From positions 4,960,001 to 5,024,000 of the forward strand of contig NZ_CP079863.1 of the NCBI RefSeq assembly GCF_025263485.1: 64,000 bases of DNA. Reading direction: 5' to 3'. Positions 1-7,573 of this stretch are shown piece after piece; the stretch's first letter is position 1, and each line of letters starts with the position of its first letter. The notes under the pieces are model-generated. The model did not search any database, was not told where the DNA came from, and saw only the letters and a program-made list of their open reading frames with translations. This DNA is from Mycobacterium sp. SMC-2. GTDB taxonomy: Bacteria; Actinomycetota; Actinomycetes; Mycobacteriales; Mycobacteriaceae. Made by a program: the position numbers and the translations under genes.

Positions 1-658
1 TGATGAAGACGATGCCGAAGCCGAACCCCAGGTGCACGATCGCCTCGGCCTTGGCTTCGTGCAGCGTGCGGACGGCGTCGTTGATGTCTTGCGCGGTCTG
101 GGCGATGGCCGCTTCCGCGACGATGCGAATGCCCTTGCGGCGGCAAGCGCTTCGCAGATTCTTCAGGTAGCTCTCGCCGATCAGGTTCTGCTCCACCAGG
201 ACTCCGACTTCGGAGAGGCCGCGTTTGGCGACGAGGTCGGCGATGAAGATGGGCTCGTCGGTCATGGAGCCCTGCGGGAATGCGAACGTCCATTCGCCCA
301 GCCAGTCGTCGGTGCCGGTGACGCTGATCGCCGGCACCTTGAACCGCTCTTCGATCGCCTCGCGGGTCGGCACGCAGTTGTCGGTGATGTGCGGCCCGAA
401 CACCACCAAACAGCCCTCGTCCACCAGCTCACCGAATGTGTCGATGACGGCCTTGACCGAACCCTTCGGCAGGCCCTCGACCTCGCGGTACACCATCTGG
501 ACGGGCCGGTCCATCGTCGCGGTTTCGACGGCCTCGGCGAATACCAGGTCGAAGCACCGCGTGAAGTCGGCCTTCATCTCCTCGGGAAATCCCGGTGGCA
601 GCGTGAAGTCCATCAGGTAGCCGACCTTGATCGGCTCAGCGCTACTTTCGTAGGACAT
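1..658 (-). CDS. ABC transporter substrate-binding protein, branched-chain amino acid type (partial, C-terminus off the left edge)
   Basis: About 219 residues are visible, reading left from ATG at 658 behind a GGGAGG ribosome site. The protein opens MSYESSAEPIKVGYLMDFT and continues with VVFGPHITDN, FKVPAISVTGTDDW, EWTFAFPQGSMTDEPI and GVLVEQNLIGESY. This is the layout of the type-1 periplasmic-binding fold of LivK/amide-type receptors (Peripla_BP_6). No export signal precedes the fold, so it may instead be a cytoplasmic ligand-binding member of the family. Operator A lies upstream, which places it in the same regulon as the acyl-CoA dehydrogenase genes. The ligand cannot be told from sequence. 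Transporter permease or ATPase genes, if any, lie outside the window. Confidence 0.8.
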   Translation of the reverse strand, partial: MSYESSAEPIKVGYLMDFTLPPGFPEEMKADFTRCFDLVFAEAVETATMDRPVQMVYREVEGLPKGSVKAVIDTFGELVDEGCLVVFGPHITDNCVPTREAIEERFKVPAISVTGTDDWLGEWTFAFPQGSMTDEPIFIADLVAKRGLSEVGVLVEQNLIGESYLKNLRSACRRKGIRIVAEAAIAQTAQDINDAVRTLHEAKAEAIVHLGFGFGIVFI

Positions 659-697
659 CTGACCTCCCGGGTGACGGACTCACGAACCGAATCAAGC

Positions 698-714
698 AGA
701 CCTAATATTTGTTC
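698..714 (-). promoter_or_regulatory. Operator A, 17-bp imperfect palindrome
   Basis: On the minus strand this reads GAACAAATATTAGGTCT. It is the weakest of five copies of a motif close to GAACCAAATATCTGTTC. It lies 40 bp upstream of the substrate-binding protein start. No clear TANNNT follows it at the spacing seen for sites B, C and D. Assignment to the double-TetR regulator at 7574 is inferred from distribution. Confidence 0.55.
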
Positions 715-741
715 AGACCCTAACGGCGGCGCTATACCGGG

Positions 742-1587
742 TCAATCATCACTCGCCGCGCCCAGATAGATCTCGATCATCTCGCCCAGGGCCCTGCCCA
801 CCGCCACGTCGTCGGTGAGCGGCCCGGCGATCGCGGCCCGCGCCGCCTCTCGCATCGTCAGCCCTTCTGCCACCAGCCTGCCCGCCGCGATCAGCACGCG
901 GGTCGACGCGACTTCGCGCAGCCCGCCGGTTTCCAGCCGTCGGATGGCTTGGCCCAGCCGCACCAGCTCCGCGGCGGTCGCACCGTCCACGCCCGCCTCG
1001 TGCGCGACGATCGCCTCCTCGACATCGGCTGCGGGGAAATCGAATTCGATGGCGACCATCCGTTGCCGAGTCGAATCCTTGAGGTCTTTCAGCACACTCT
1101 GGTAGCCGGGGTTGTAGGACACCACGAGGCCGAATCCGGGCGCCGCGTCCAGCGTGACGCCGAGGCGCTCGATCGGCAGCTGACGCCGGTGGTCGGCGAG
1201 CGGATGCAGCACCACGGTGGTGTCCTGCCGCGCCTCCACAACCTCGTCCAGATAGCAGATCGCGCCCTCGCGCACCGCGCGCGTCAGCGGGCCGTCCACC
1301 CACACCGTCTCGTCGCCCTGCAGCAGATACCGACCCACCAGGTCCGCGGTGGTGAGGTCGTCATGGCAGGCGACGGTGATCAGCGGCCGGCCGAGGTCGT
1401 GGGCCATCGCCTCGACGAAGCGCGTCTTGCCGCAACCCGTCGGCCCCTTCAGGACGAGTGCCAGGCCCTGGCGGTACGCCGCCTTGAAGACGGCTTCCTC
1501 GCCGCCGATCGCCTTGTAGTAGGGCCGCGTCCCCCCGGCCTCGGGGATCGCGCCGTTCCGGTATGCAAGCCCGGACTCGTTGGCCAT
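742..1587 (-). CDS. MoxR-type AAA+ ATPase of the CbbQ/NirQ/NorQ family
   Basis: 281 residues. ATG at 1587 is chosen over the upstream in-frame start because GAAGGGA sits just before it. Walker A is GPTGCGKT (about residue 48) and Walker B is AICYLDEV (about residue 108). The C-terminal half has the CbbQ lid region. In characterised systems such ATPases work with a VWA/CbbO-like protein to remodel or activate a metalloenzyme, for example NorQ-NorD for nitric oxide reductase and CbbQ-CbbO for Rubisco. The VWA partner is the next gene upstream (1696-3390). No norB, cbbL or similar target is nearby, so the client is unknown. Operator B precedes this gene. Confidence 0.85.
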   Translation of the reverse strand: MANESGLAYRNGAIPEAGGTRPYYKAIGGEEAVFKAAYRQGLALVLKGPTGCGKTRFVEAMAHDLGRPLITVACHDDLTTADLVGRYLLQGDETVWVDGPLTRAVREGAICYLDEVVEARQDTTVVLHPLADHRRQLPIERLGVTLDAAPGFGLVVSYNPGYQSVLKDLKDSTRQRMVAIEFDFPAADVEEAIVAHEAGVDGATAAELVRLGQAIRRLETGGLREVASTRVLIAAGRLVAEGLTMREAARAAIAGPLTDDVAVGRALGEMIEIYLGAASDD

Positions 1588-1628
1588 AGCTTCCCTTCTG
1601 CTACCCACGGTGAGTGGAGCCTATCCCG

Positions 1629-1645
1629 GAACAGATGTTTGTTTC
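1629..1645 (-). promoter_or_regulatory. Operator B with adjacent TANNNT box
   Basis: The minus strand reads GAAACAAACATCTGTTC, followed after five bases by TAGGCT (1623-1618), a plausible -10. It sits between the VWA gene stop and the AAA+ ATPase start (1587), so the ATPase appears to have its own regulated promoter. Same motif and same -10 spacing as sites C and D. Confidence 0.65.
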
Positions 1646-1695
1646 AAGTTCTCTGACGAGCGGATTCAGGCCCGACAATCGGTTTTGGCGGCGCA

Positions 1696-3390
1696 TCATG
1701 ACACCCTGCGGCGGACCTCGGCCGAGCGCAGCGCGGACCGGAACAGCGGCCCGATCACGCCCGCGAGTTGGTCCGGGCGCCCGATCGTGGCGTGCGCGGC
1801 GCTACCGAAAACTCGGCGCAGCGATTGCACGTCGGTCCCCGCGCCGACGGTCAGGCACACGCAGCCGGTGCCGCGGCGGCGGGCCTCGGTCAACGCGCGG
1901 CGCGCGTCCGCGGCCCCGTAGGCGCGTTCGTACCCGTGGTCGTAGGCCAGTCCGTCGGACAGCACCACCAGCAGACGCCGTGACGTGCCCCCGCGCGCCT
2001 CCAGCACCGCCGAACCGTGCCGGATGGCCGCACCGAGGCGCGAATACGCCCCGGGTTCAAGGCTGTTGAGCCGCTTCATGACTCGGGCATCGAGGTGATC
2101 GTCGAACCGCTTGACCGGCACCATGCTCACCGCGGCGCGGCCCTGCGAGTAGTAGGCGTAAAGCGCGACCCGGTCACCCAGGTCGTGCAGCGCGACCGCG
2201 AGGTTGGCCACCGCCGCGCGCTGTTGCTCGTGCACCGTGCGCCCCACCGTCCCGGGCTCCGCCGCCGACCCTGACACGTCGAGCAGGAGCAGCACCGACA
2301 GGTCTCGGCGGCGTCGCAGGCTGTCCAGGTACACCGCCTCGTCGGGCACCGACCCCGCGAGCACCTCCACGCGGGCCTCGACCGCCGCGTCGATGTCGAT
2401 GTCGTCGCCCTGCGACTGCCGGTGGCGGCGGTGCAGTCCCATCCCCAGCCGCGACAGCGGGCGACGCACGCTGACGGCGGCTTCGATCGCATGTGTCGCC
2501 GACGGCTTGATCTCCGCCTCGACCTCGCGCACGGTGCACCACGCGGGCCGGTACATCTTGCGCGCGCCGTCCCATTCCGGATAGGTGAGACCGTCCGTGG
2601 GCGTCAGCTGGTCTTCGCTATCCTCGCTCGACGCGGTAGCCAACGAGGTCACCGCGTGCAACCCGCGCTTGGCGGAGTTCGTCCGATGCGTCGGGGTGTC
2701 CGCGCCGGGCGGTCCGCCGCCGCTCCCGGTCTTGCGCGCCGACGAGAGCATCTTCTTCAGCCACTTGCCGATGAAACCGCCGCCGCCCACCGGGCTGGTG
2801 AACATGTCCGGATCGTCGGAGTCGTCGAGCTCGCCGTCGTCGAGTTCCGCCAGTTCCTGCGCGGCCCGCTGGCTCCTCGGGACGTGCCCGGGGTTTTCGC
2901 CGTCTTGTTGTTCGGCCGCCCGCGCGCACGCGGCCAGCACCTTCGCCGGACGGATGACGCCGAATTCCGGTGCCGCGTCGCCGATCGCCGCGCGCCCTTC
3001 GGCGATCCGCAGCGAAGCGGCGGGCGAATCGCTGCGCCTCCCGGCCTCGCGGTCGCCCAGGGATGCCAGGACGCCCGGCAGCAGGCCGGCGTTGGCGGCG
3101 AGGGCGCGGTGGCCCTCCACCGCGAGGTAGCGCCTGGCCAGCCGCGGGTGGCGGAGCAGTCGGCGCATCACGTCCGGGTGCAGGCTGCCGGCCGCGATCA
3201 TCGAGGCCTGCGCGGCGACCGCTTCGAGCCGCCCGCGGGCGCTCGCCCCGGCGTCGACGTGAATCGTCTGGCCGTCGGTCCACGACGGTTCGCCCGGTCG
3301 CAGCTCGGCCACCGCCACGGCCCGGCCCGCCAGCGCGGACGCGAGCATGCCGAGGCCGGGCAACCAGTCACAGCGAACCTCGGTGGACAC
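1696..3390 (-). CDS. VWA-domain protein, NorD/CbbO-like partner of the AAA+ ATPase
   Basis: 564 residues from GTG at 3390. The open frame runs much further upstream, but that part overlaps the divergent SDR gene on the other strand and is rejected. The N-terminal third is alpha-helical and little conserved, and a charged, low-complexity middle follows. The C-terminal VWA domain carries a complete MIDAS motif, DVSGS, inside LSVLLLLDVSGSAAEPG, with a downstream LVVLSDGLAYD. NorD and CbbO proteins bind their target through the MIDAS metal while the AAA+ ring does the remodelling. Pairing with the ATPase at 742-1587 is typical, but the client is not in the window. Divergent from the SDR, with operator C between them. 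Confidence 0.82.
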   Translation of the reverse strand: MSTEVRCDWLPGLGMLASALAGRAVAVAELRPGEPSWTDGQTIHVDAGASARGRLEAVAAQASMIAAGSLHPDVMRRLLRHPRLARRYLAVEGHRALAANAGLLPGVLASLGDREAGRRSDSPAASLRIAEGRAAIGDAAPEFGVIRPAKVLAACARAAEQQDGENPGHVPRSQRAAQELAELDDGELDDSDDPDMFTSPVGGGGFIGKWLKKMLSSARKTGSGGGPPGADTPTHRTNSAKRGLHAVTSLATASSEDSEDQLTPTDGLTYPEWDGARKMYRPAWCTVREVEAEIKPSATHAIEAAVSVRRPLSRLGMGLHRRHRQSQGDDIDIDAAVEARVEVLAGSVPDEAVYLDSLRRRRDLSVLLLLDVSGSAAEPGTVGRTVHEQQRAAVANLAVALHDLGDRVALYAYYSQGRAAVSMVPVKRFDDHLDARVMKRLNSLEPGAYSRLGAAIRHGSAVLEARGGTSRRLLVVLSDGLAYDHGYERAYGAADARRALTEARRRGTGCVCLTVGAGTDVQSLRRVFGSAAHATIGRPDQLAGVIGPLFRSALRSAEVRRRVS

Positions 3391-3420
3391 GCTCAAATCT
3401 CCGACCCGCCTGGACGTCGT

Positions 3421-3437
3421 TGACCAAATATCTGTTC
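3421..3437 (+). promoter_or_regulatory. Operator C in the divergent SDR/VWA intergenic region
   Basis: TGACCAAATATCTGTTC, followed after five bases by TAAAGT (3443-3448), a good mycobacterial -10 for the rightward SDR-acyl-CoA dehydrogenase operon. It is 31 bp from the VWA start on the other side, so it could control both directions. Confidence 0.68.
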
Positions 3438-3498
3438 CACCGTAAAGTCCGGTGCCACCCGCAGTCAACGAGACAACGGGCACTTGGGCAAGGAGCAC

Positions 3499-4485
3499 AT
3501 GGTGATTGACTTCACCGGCCAGGTCGTGGTGGTCACCGGTGCCGGCCGCGGACTCGGTCGGCTGTACGCGCTGGACCTGGCGCGCCGCGGCGCCGCGGTG
3601 GTGGTCAACGACGTCGGCGGCTCGATGCGCGGCGAGGGCGCGGACTCCGGTGTCGCCGATGAGGTGGTCGACGAGATCACGAAGGGCGACGGCACCGCCG
3701 TCGCCTCCTACGATTCGGTCGACAGCCCCGCGGGCGGCCAGGCGATCATCGACGCGGCCGTCGGTTCGTTCGGACGGCTTGATGCGGTGATCAGCAACGC
3801 CGGCATTTTCGGCAGCGTGCCCTTCGAGGACCTCTCGCATGACGACTGGACTCGCATGCTGCGCGTGCACCTGGACGGCGGCTTTCATCTGTCTCAGCCC
3901 GCGTACCGCGTGATGAAGAAGAGCGGGGGTGGGCGCTTCGTGTTCATCTCGTCGTCCGCCGGGATCTTCGGCCAGCCGATGGAGGCCCACTACGCCGCGG
4001 CGAAGGCCGGCCTGGTCGGATTGACGAACGTGATCGCGATCGAAGGCCAACCGCACGGGATTCTCGCCAATTCCGTTATGCCGACCGGTTTTTCGCGAAT
4101 GGTCACCGAGACCGTCGGCGACGAGAAGTTTCTCGCCGAATCCGGCTTCATGCGCGCCATCCGGCCCGAACTCGTCGTGCCGCTGGTCACCTTCCTCGCC
4201 AGCCGGGCCTGCACGTTCACCCACCACAATTATTCGGCTGCCGCCGGCCGCTACGCGCGGGTGTTCGTCGGACTGAGCGAAGGGTGGCTGGCCGACGCCG
4301 AGAGCGACCCGACGGCCGAAGACATCGAGGCACGTCTCGAACACATGTCATCCACGGACAACTTCTACGTGCCCACGTCGATCGTCGACGAGGTGCTGGA
4401 AGTGTGTGAGCGACGCGGCGTGAGCGCGATGCCGGGCAACGCCGATGTCGCCTTCCCCGAACCCAAGGGCGCCGCCCGTGGATGA
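3499..4485 (+). CDS. Short-chain dehydrogenase/reductase (hydroxyacyl-CoA or hydroxysteroid type)
   Basis: 328 residues. AAGGAG at 3490-3495 serves either ATG 3499 or the next codon, GTG 3502; they differ by one residue. The Rossmann glycine motif is VVTGAGRGLGR near the N-terminus, SNAG replaces the usual NNAG, and the catalytic Ser and YxxxK are in FISSSAG and HYAAAKAG. The long C-terminal part recalls the dehydrogenase units of peroxisomal multifunctional enzymes. It is the first gene of an operon with two acyl-CoA dehydrogenases and a nitroreductase-like protein, which suggests oxidation of a CoA-bound hydroxyl intermediate. The substrate is not known. Confidence 0.85.
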   Translation: MVIDFTGQVVVVTGAGRGLGRLYALDLARRGAAVVVNDVGGSMRGEGADSGVADEVVDEITKGDGTAVASYDSVDSPAGGQAIIDAAVGSFGRLDAVISNAGIFGSVPFEDLSHDDWTRMLRVHLDGGFHLSQPAYRVMKKSGGGRFVFISSSAGIFGQPMEAHYAAAKAGLVGLTNVIAIEGQPHGILANSVMPTGFSRMVTETVGDEKFLAESGFMRAIRPELVVPLVTFLASRACTFTHHNYSAAAGRYARVFVGLSEGWLADAESDPTAEDIEARLEHMSSTDNFYVPTSIVDEVLEVCERRGVSAMPGNADVAFPEPKGAARG

Positions 4486-4562
4486 CGAATTGCGGGACCA
4501 GGTCAGTCGCCTCACCGACCACCGACGTTGACCGGACAATCCAGGGCTAGAGAATAGGAACC

Positions 4563-5708
4563 GTGGACTTCTCATACCCGGCGGAAGTGGAGCAGTTCCG
4601 CGTCGAGCTGCGCGACTGGCTGTCGGAGAACCTGACCGACGAACTGGTGGCCGCCCGTCGGCCCCCCGGACGCGACGACGCCGCCATCGAGATGCTGCGT
4701 GCGTGGAGCGCGACGATGGCCGACGCGGGCTGGGCCGCGGTGTCCTGGCCCCGCGAATACGGCGGCCGCGGCGCGACCGTTCTCGAGCAATTGGTCTACA
4801 CCGAGGAAACCACCCGCGCTCGAGCACCCATGCCGCTCAACGTCATTGGGCTGAACAACATCGCGCCGGCCATCATGCAATACGGAACCGAATCGCAGAA
4901 GCTCACGCTGCTCCCCCGCATGATGCGCGCCGACGACATCTGGTGCCAAGGGATGTCGGAACCCGAAGCCGGGTCCGACCTCGCGGCGCTGCGCACCCGG
5001 GCGGTGCGTGATGGCGACGACTTCGTGGTCAACGGGCAAAAGATCTGGACCTCACTCGGGCACCGGGCGGACTGGTGCCAGCTGTACGTGCGCACCGATC
5101 CCGACGCACCCAAGCACAAGGGCATCTCCTGCTTGATCGTCGACATGACGCTGCCCGGCATCGAAGCCCGTCCACTCGTGACGCTCAACGGCGACGCCGA
5201 TTTCGCCGAGGTGTTCTTCCACGACGTGCGCGTCCCGGCGGACGCGTTGCTCGGGCCGCTGAATGGGGGCTGGCAGGTGGCCACCACCACGCTCAGCCAC
5301 GAACGGGCCGGGGCCGCACGGCTGTACGCCGAAATGCAGGTCCGGCTGGAAGAACTGGTGGACGACATCGCCTCGCACACAGACGCGCTCGAAGATGCCG
5401 TGACGCTGCGGCGCCTCGGCGAAATCGCTTTGCGCATCAAATATCTCGAAGTCCTGTGCCAGCGGTCGATCTCGGCCACGCTGCATGGCGGTGATGCGTT
5501 CGCCTCGGCCAGCCTCGCCAAGACCGTGTGGGGCGAGATCGGCCAGGACATGGCCGCCCTGGCCTTCGACCTGCTGGGTGCCGGCGGCGCCGGTGCTCCG
5601 TGGGCGAACTACCGTCTGACGTCGCGCTCGCTGACCATCGCGGGCGGCACCAGTCAGATCAATAAGAACATCACCGCCCAGCGGGTACTCGGGTTGCCGC
5701 GCGCATGA
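4563..5708 (+). CDS. Acyl-CoA dehydrogenase, first subunit of a tandem pair
   Basis: 381 residues from GTG 4563. The flavin/acyl-CoA region includes CQGMSEPEAGSDLAALRTRA and VVNGQKIWTSLGHRADW, and the C-terminus carries the hallmark GGTSQINKNI followed by AQRVLGLPR. It overlaps the next acyl-CoA dehydrogenase by four bases (ATGA), so the two are probably made together. In mycobacteria, adjacent FadE genes of unequal similarity often form alpha2beta2 heterotetramers that act on bulky substrates such as steroid side chains. This subunit keeps the standard motifs, so it is likely the FAD-binding or catalytic half. The pair may be similar to FadE17/FadE18; that is not established here. Confidence 0.88.
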   Translation: MDFSYPAEVEQFRVELRDWLSENLTDELVAARRPPGRDDAAIEMLRAWSATMADAGWAAVSWPREYGGRGATVLEQLVYTEETTRARAPMPLNVIGLNNIAPAIMQYGTESQKLTLLPRMMRADDIWCQGMSEPEAGSDLAALRTRAVRDGDDFVVNGQKIWTSLGHRADWCQLYVRTDPDAPKHKGISCLIVDMTLPGIEARPLVTLNGDADFAEVFFHDVRVPADALLGPLNGGWQVATTTLSHERAGAARLYAEMQVRLEELVDDIASHTDALEDAVTLRRLGEIALRIKYLEVLCQRSISATLHGGDAFASASLAKTVWGEIGQDMAALAFDLLGAGGAGAPWANYRLTSRSLTIAGGTSQINKNITAQRVLGLPRA

Positions 5709-6805
5709 ACCTCGAACTCACCGACGAGCAAGTTGCGCTGCGCGACACCACCCGCCGCTTCCTCGCCGAAAAGGCACCCATCTCGGATCACGTGCGCCCG
5801 TTGCTCGACGACCCGACCGGCACCACCGACGCGGTGTGGCGTGGCCTTGCCAACCTCGGGACGACCGGCCTGCTGGTACCGGAAAACAACGGCGGCGCCG
5901 GCATGACGATGGTCGAGGCCGGCGTCGTCGCCGAAGAGCTGGGCGCCGCCCTGCACCCGGGGCCGTGGTTGTCGACCGCCGTCGGCGCCGCGCGGGCGCT
6001 GACCCGGCTCGGAGCCACCGACACCGCGGCCGAGCTGTTGAGCGGGATCGCCGACGGCACCACGGTCGCGACCGTCTGCGTGGATGCCGACGGTGCGGCG
6101 AGCCGGCAGGGCCTGGAATCCAGAGACGGCCTGCTGCGGGGTGAGATCGCCGCCGTACCCGATGCGGGCGCAGCGGACGTCCTGTTGGCGTTCGCCGAGG
6201 ACGACCGGGGGCTCGGGCTTTTCGCGGTGCGCACCGGCTCGCCGGCGGTGTCGGTCACGCCGGAACGTGGTATCGACCAGACCCGCAAGCGGTTCCACAT
6301 CACATTGGAGTCAGCGCCCGCGCAACGGCTGGCCACGGCGTCGGCAGAAAACGTCGCGGCGGTGGTTGACGATGTGCTGATCGCGAATGCCGCCGACGCC
6401 CTCGGCGCCGCGCGCGCGGTCATGGACATGGCCGTCGAATACGCCAAAAACAGAACGCAATTCGGTCATCCGATCGGCTCGTTCCAGGCCGTCCAGCATC
6501 TGTGCGTCGACATGTTCGAGACGGTCGAGCTGGCCCGTAGCGGTGTCATCCATGCGCTGTGGGCCGCTGATAACGCCGACCGTGACGGGCGGCAACTGGC
6601 CGCGCTGCGGGCGAAAGCCTTCGCCGGGCGACTGGCTACCGTCGGCGATACGGCCATCCAGGTGTTCGGCGGCATCGGCTACACGTGGGAGCACGACGCA
6701 CACCTGTACCTCAAGCGCCTCCTGAGTTGGAGCGCGTTTCTCGGCGGCCCCGACCGGTACCTCACCGAACTCGGTGCGCGCCTTGCGAAGAGGAGTCGAC
6801 GTTAA
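5705..6805 (+). CDS. Acyl-CoA dehydrogenase, second subunit of a tandem pair
   Basis: 366 residues, beginning in the stop codon of the preceding acyl-CoA dehydrogenase. The N-terminal domain is divergent and lacks the SEPxAGSD flavin-contact motif of its neighbour. The C-terminal domain is more typical: KNRTQFGHPIGSFQAVQHL and QVFGGIGYTWEHDAHLY. This asymmetry is the usual picture for partner subunits of heteromeric mycobacterial acyl-CoA dehydrogenases. Its stop overlaps the next start by one base (TAATG), so transcription and translation run on into the nitroreductase gene. Confidence 0.87.
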   Translation: MNLELTDEQVALRDTTRRFLAEKAPISDHVRPLLDDPTGTTDAVWRGLANLGTTGLLVPENNGGAGMTMVEAGVVAEELGAALHPGPWLSTAVGAARALTRLGATDTAAELLSGIADGTTVATVCVDADGAASRQGLESRDGLLRGEIAAVPDAGAADVLLAFAEDDRGLGLFAVRTGSPAVSVTPERGIDQTRKRFHITLESAPAQRLATASAENVAAVVDDVLIANAADALGAARAVMDMAVEYAKNRTQFGHPIGSFQAVQHLCVDMFETVELARSGVIHALWAADNADRDGRQLAALRAKAFAGRLATVGDTAIQVFGGIGYTWEHDAHLYLKRLLSWSAFLGGPDRYLTELGARLAKRSRR

Positions 6806-7452
6806 TGGATATCGAGTACCTTCTCACCGCCACCCGCTCGGCGCGCAAGACGCTCGACCTGGACGCGCCGGTCGACCTCGCGGACATCCGGGAGTGCCTG
6901 CGCATCGGCTTGCAGGCGGCCAACGGCTCCAATCAGCAGTCCTGGCGCTGGCTGGTGATCACCGATCCGGCGTTGCGCAACGAGATCGCCGAGTTGTACC
7001 GCGAGGTCTACCTGCTGCGGGTCGGTGGCCAGATGCTCGCCGAGCTCATGCCGGCCGGAACGCCCCAAGGCCGGATCATGTCGTCGACGGAGTGGTTGGT
7101 CGAGAATATGGCGAAGGTGCCGCTGCTGGTGATTCCCTGCTATCAGCCATACCTGCCGCGCATCGAGGGTGACGAATCGTTTTACCGGGCCACGCTGTAC
7201 GGCTCGATTTTCCCGGCAGTCTGGAACTTTCAGCTGGCGCTGCACGCCCGGGGATACGGAACCTGCATCACCACCTTGCATCTGCATCGGGAGCAGGAGG
7301 TGCGGCGGCTGCTTGGGATTCCGGAAACCTACGTCCAGGGTTGCCTGCTTCCGGTGGGCCGGCTCCGTGCCGGGCACACGTTCCGGCCTGCCCGTCGGCG
7401 GCCCGTCGGCGAGGTCGTCGTGCGCGACGGTTGGGACGGTCCGGGGCTCTAG
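6805..7452 (+). CDS. Nitroreductase-family flavoprotein
   Basis: 215 residues. The protein opens MDIEYLLTATRSARKTLDLD, then NGSNQQSWRWLVITDPALR, and later AVWNFQLALHARGYGTC and LLGIPETYVQGCLLPVG. These are the conserved blocks of the FMN-binding nitroreductase fold. Family members reduce nitroaromatics, quinones or enoyl/ene-type bonds using NAD(P)H. Here it is the last gene of the SDR-FadE-FadE operon, so reduction of a double bond or reoxidation of a cofactor in the same pathway is more likely than nitro reduction. That is an inference from position. Confidence 0.85.
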   Translation: MDIEYLLTATRSARKTLDLDAPVDLADIRECLRIGLQAANGSNQQSWRWLVITDPALRNEIAELYREVYLLRVGGQMLAELMPAGTPQGRIMSSTEWLVENMAKVPLLVIPCYQPYLPRIEGDESFYRATLYGSIFPAVWNFQLALHARGYGTCITTLHLHREQEVRRLLGIPETYVQGCLLPVGRLRAGHTFRPARRRPVGEVVVRDGWDGPGL

Positions 7453-7510
7453 AATGGACGCCGTCACGGCCGTTATGCAGCGCATTCCTTGCGCCCGGTC
7501 TGATAGCCTC

Positions 7511-7527
7511 TAACAAAGATTTGGTTC
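7511..7527 (-). promoter_or_regulatory. Operator E in front of the regulator gene
   Basis: TAACAAAGATTTGGTTC on the plus strand, the reverse complement of the shared motif (GAACCAAATCTTTGTTA). It is 47 bp upstream of the double-TetR start, which suggests autoregulation. Its orientation is opposite to the gene it precedes, unlike sites B, C and D. Confidence 0.6.
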
Positions 7528-7573
7528 GGCGAGAGGGACGAACGCGTATGCTTGCCAGTCCGCAGTCGTCCGG

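Noticed and set aside
3391..4344. Long N-terminal extension of the VWA protein to 882 residues
   Set aside because: It runs antisense through the well-supported SDR gene; GTG 3390 gives a natural start and leaves room for operator C.
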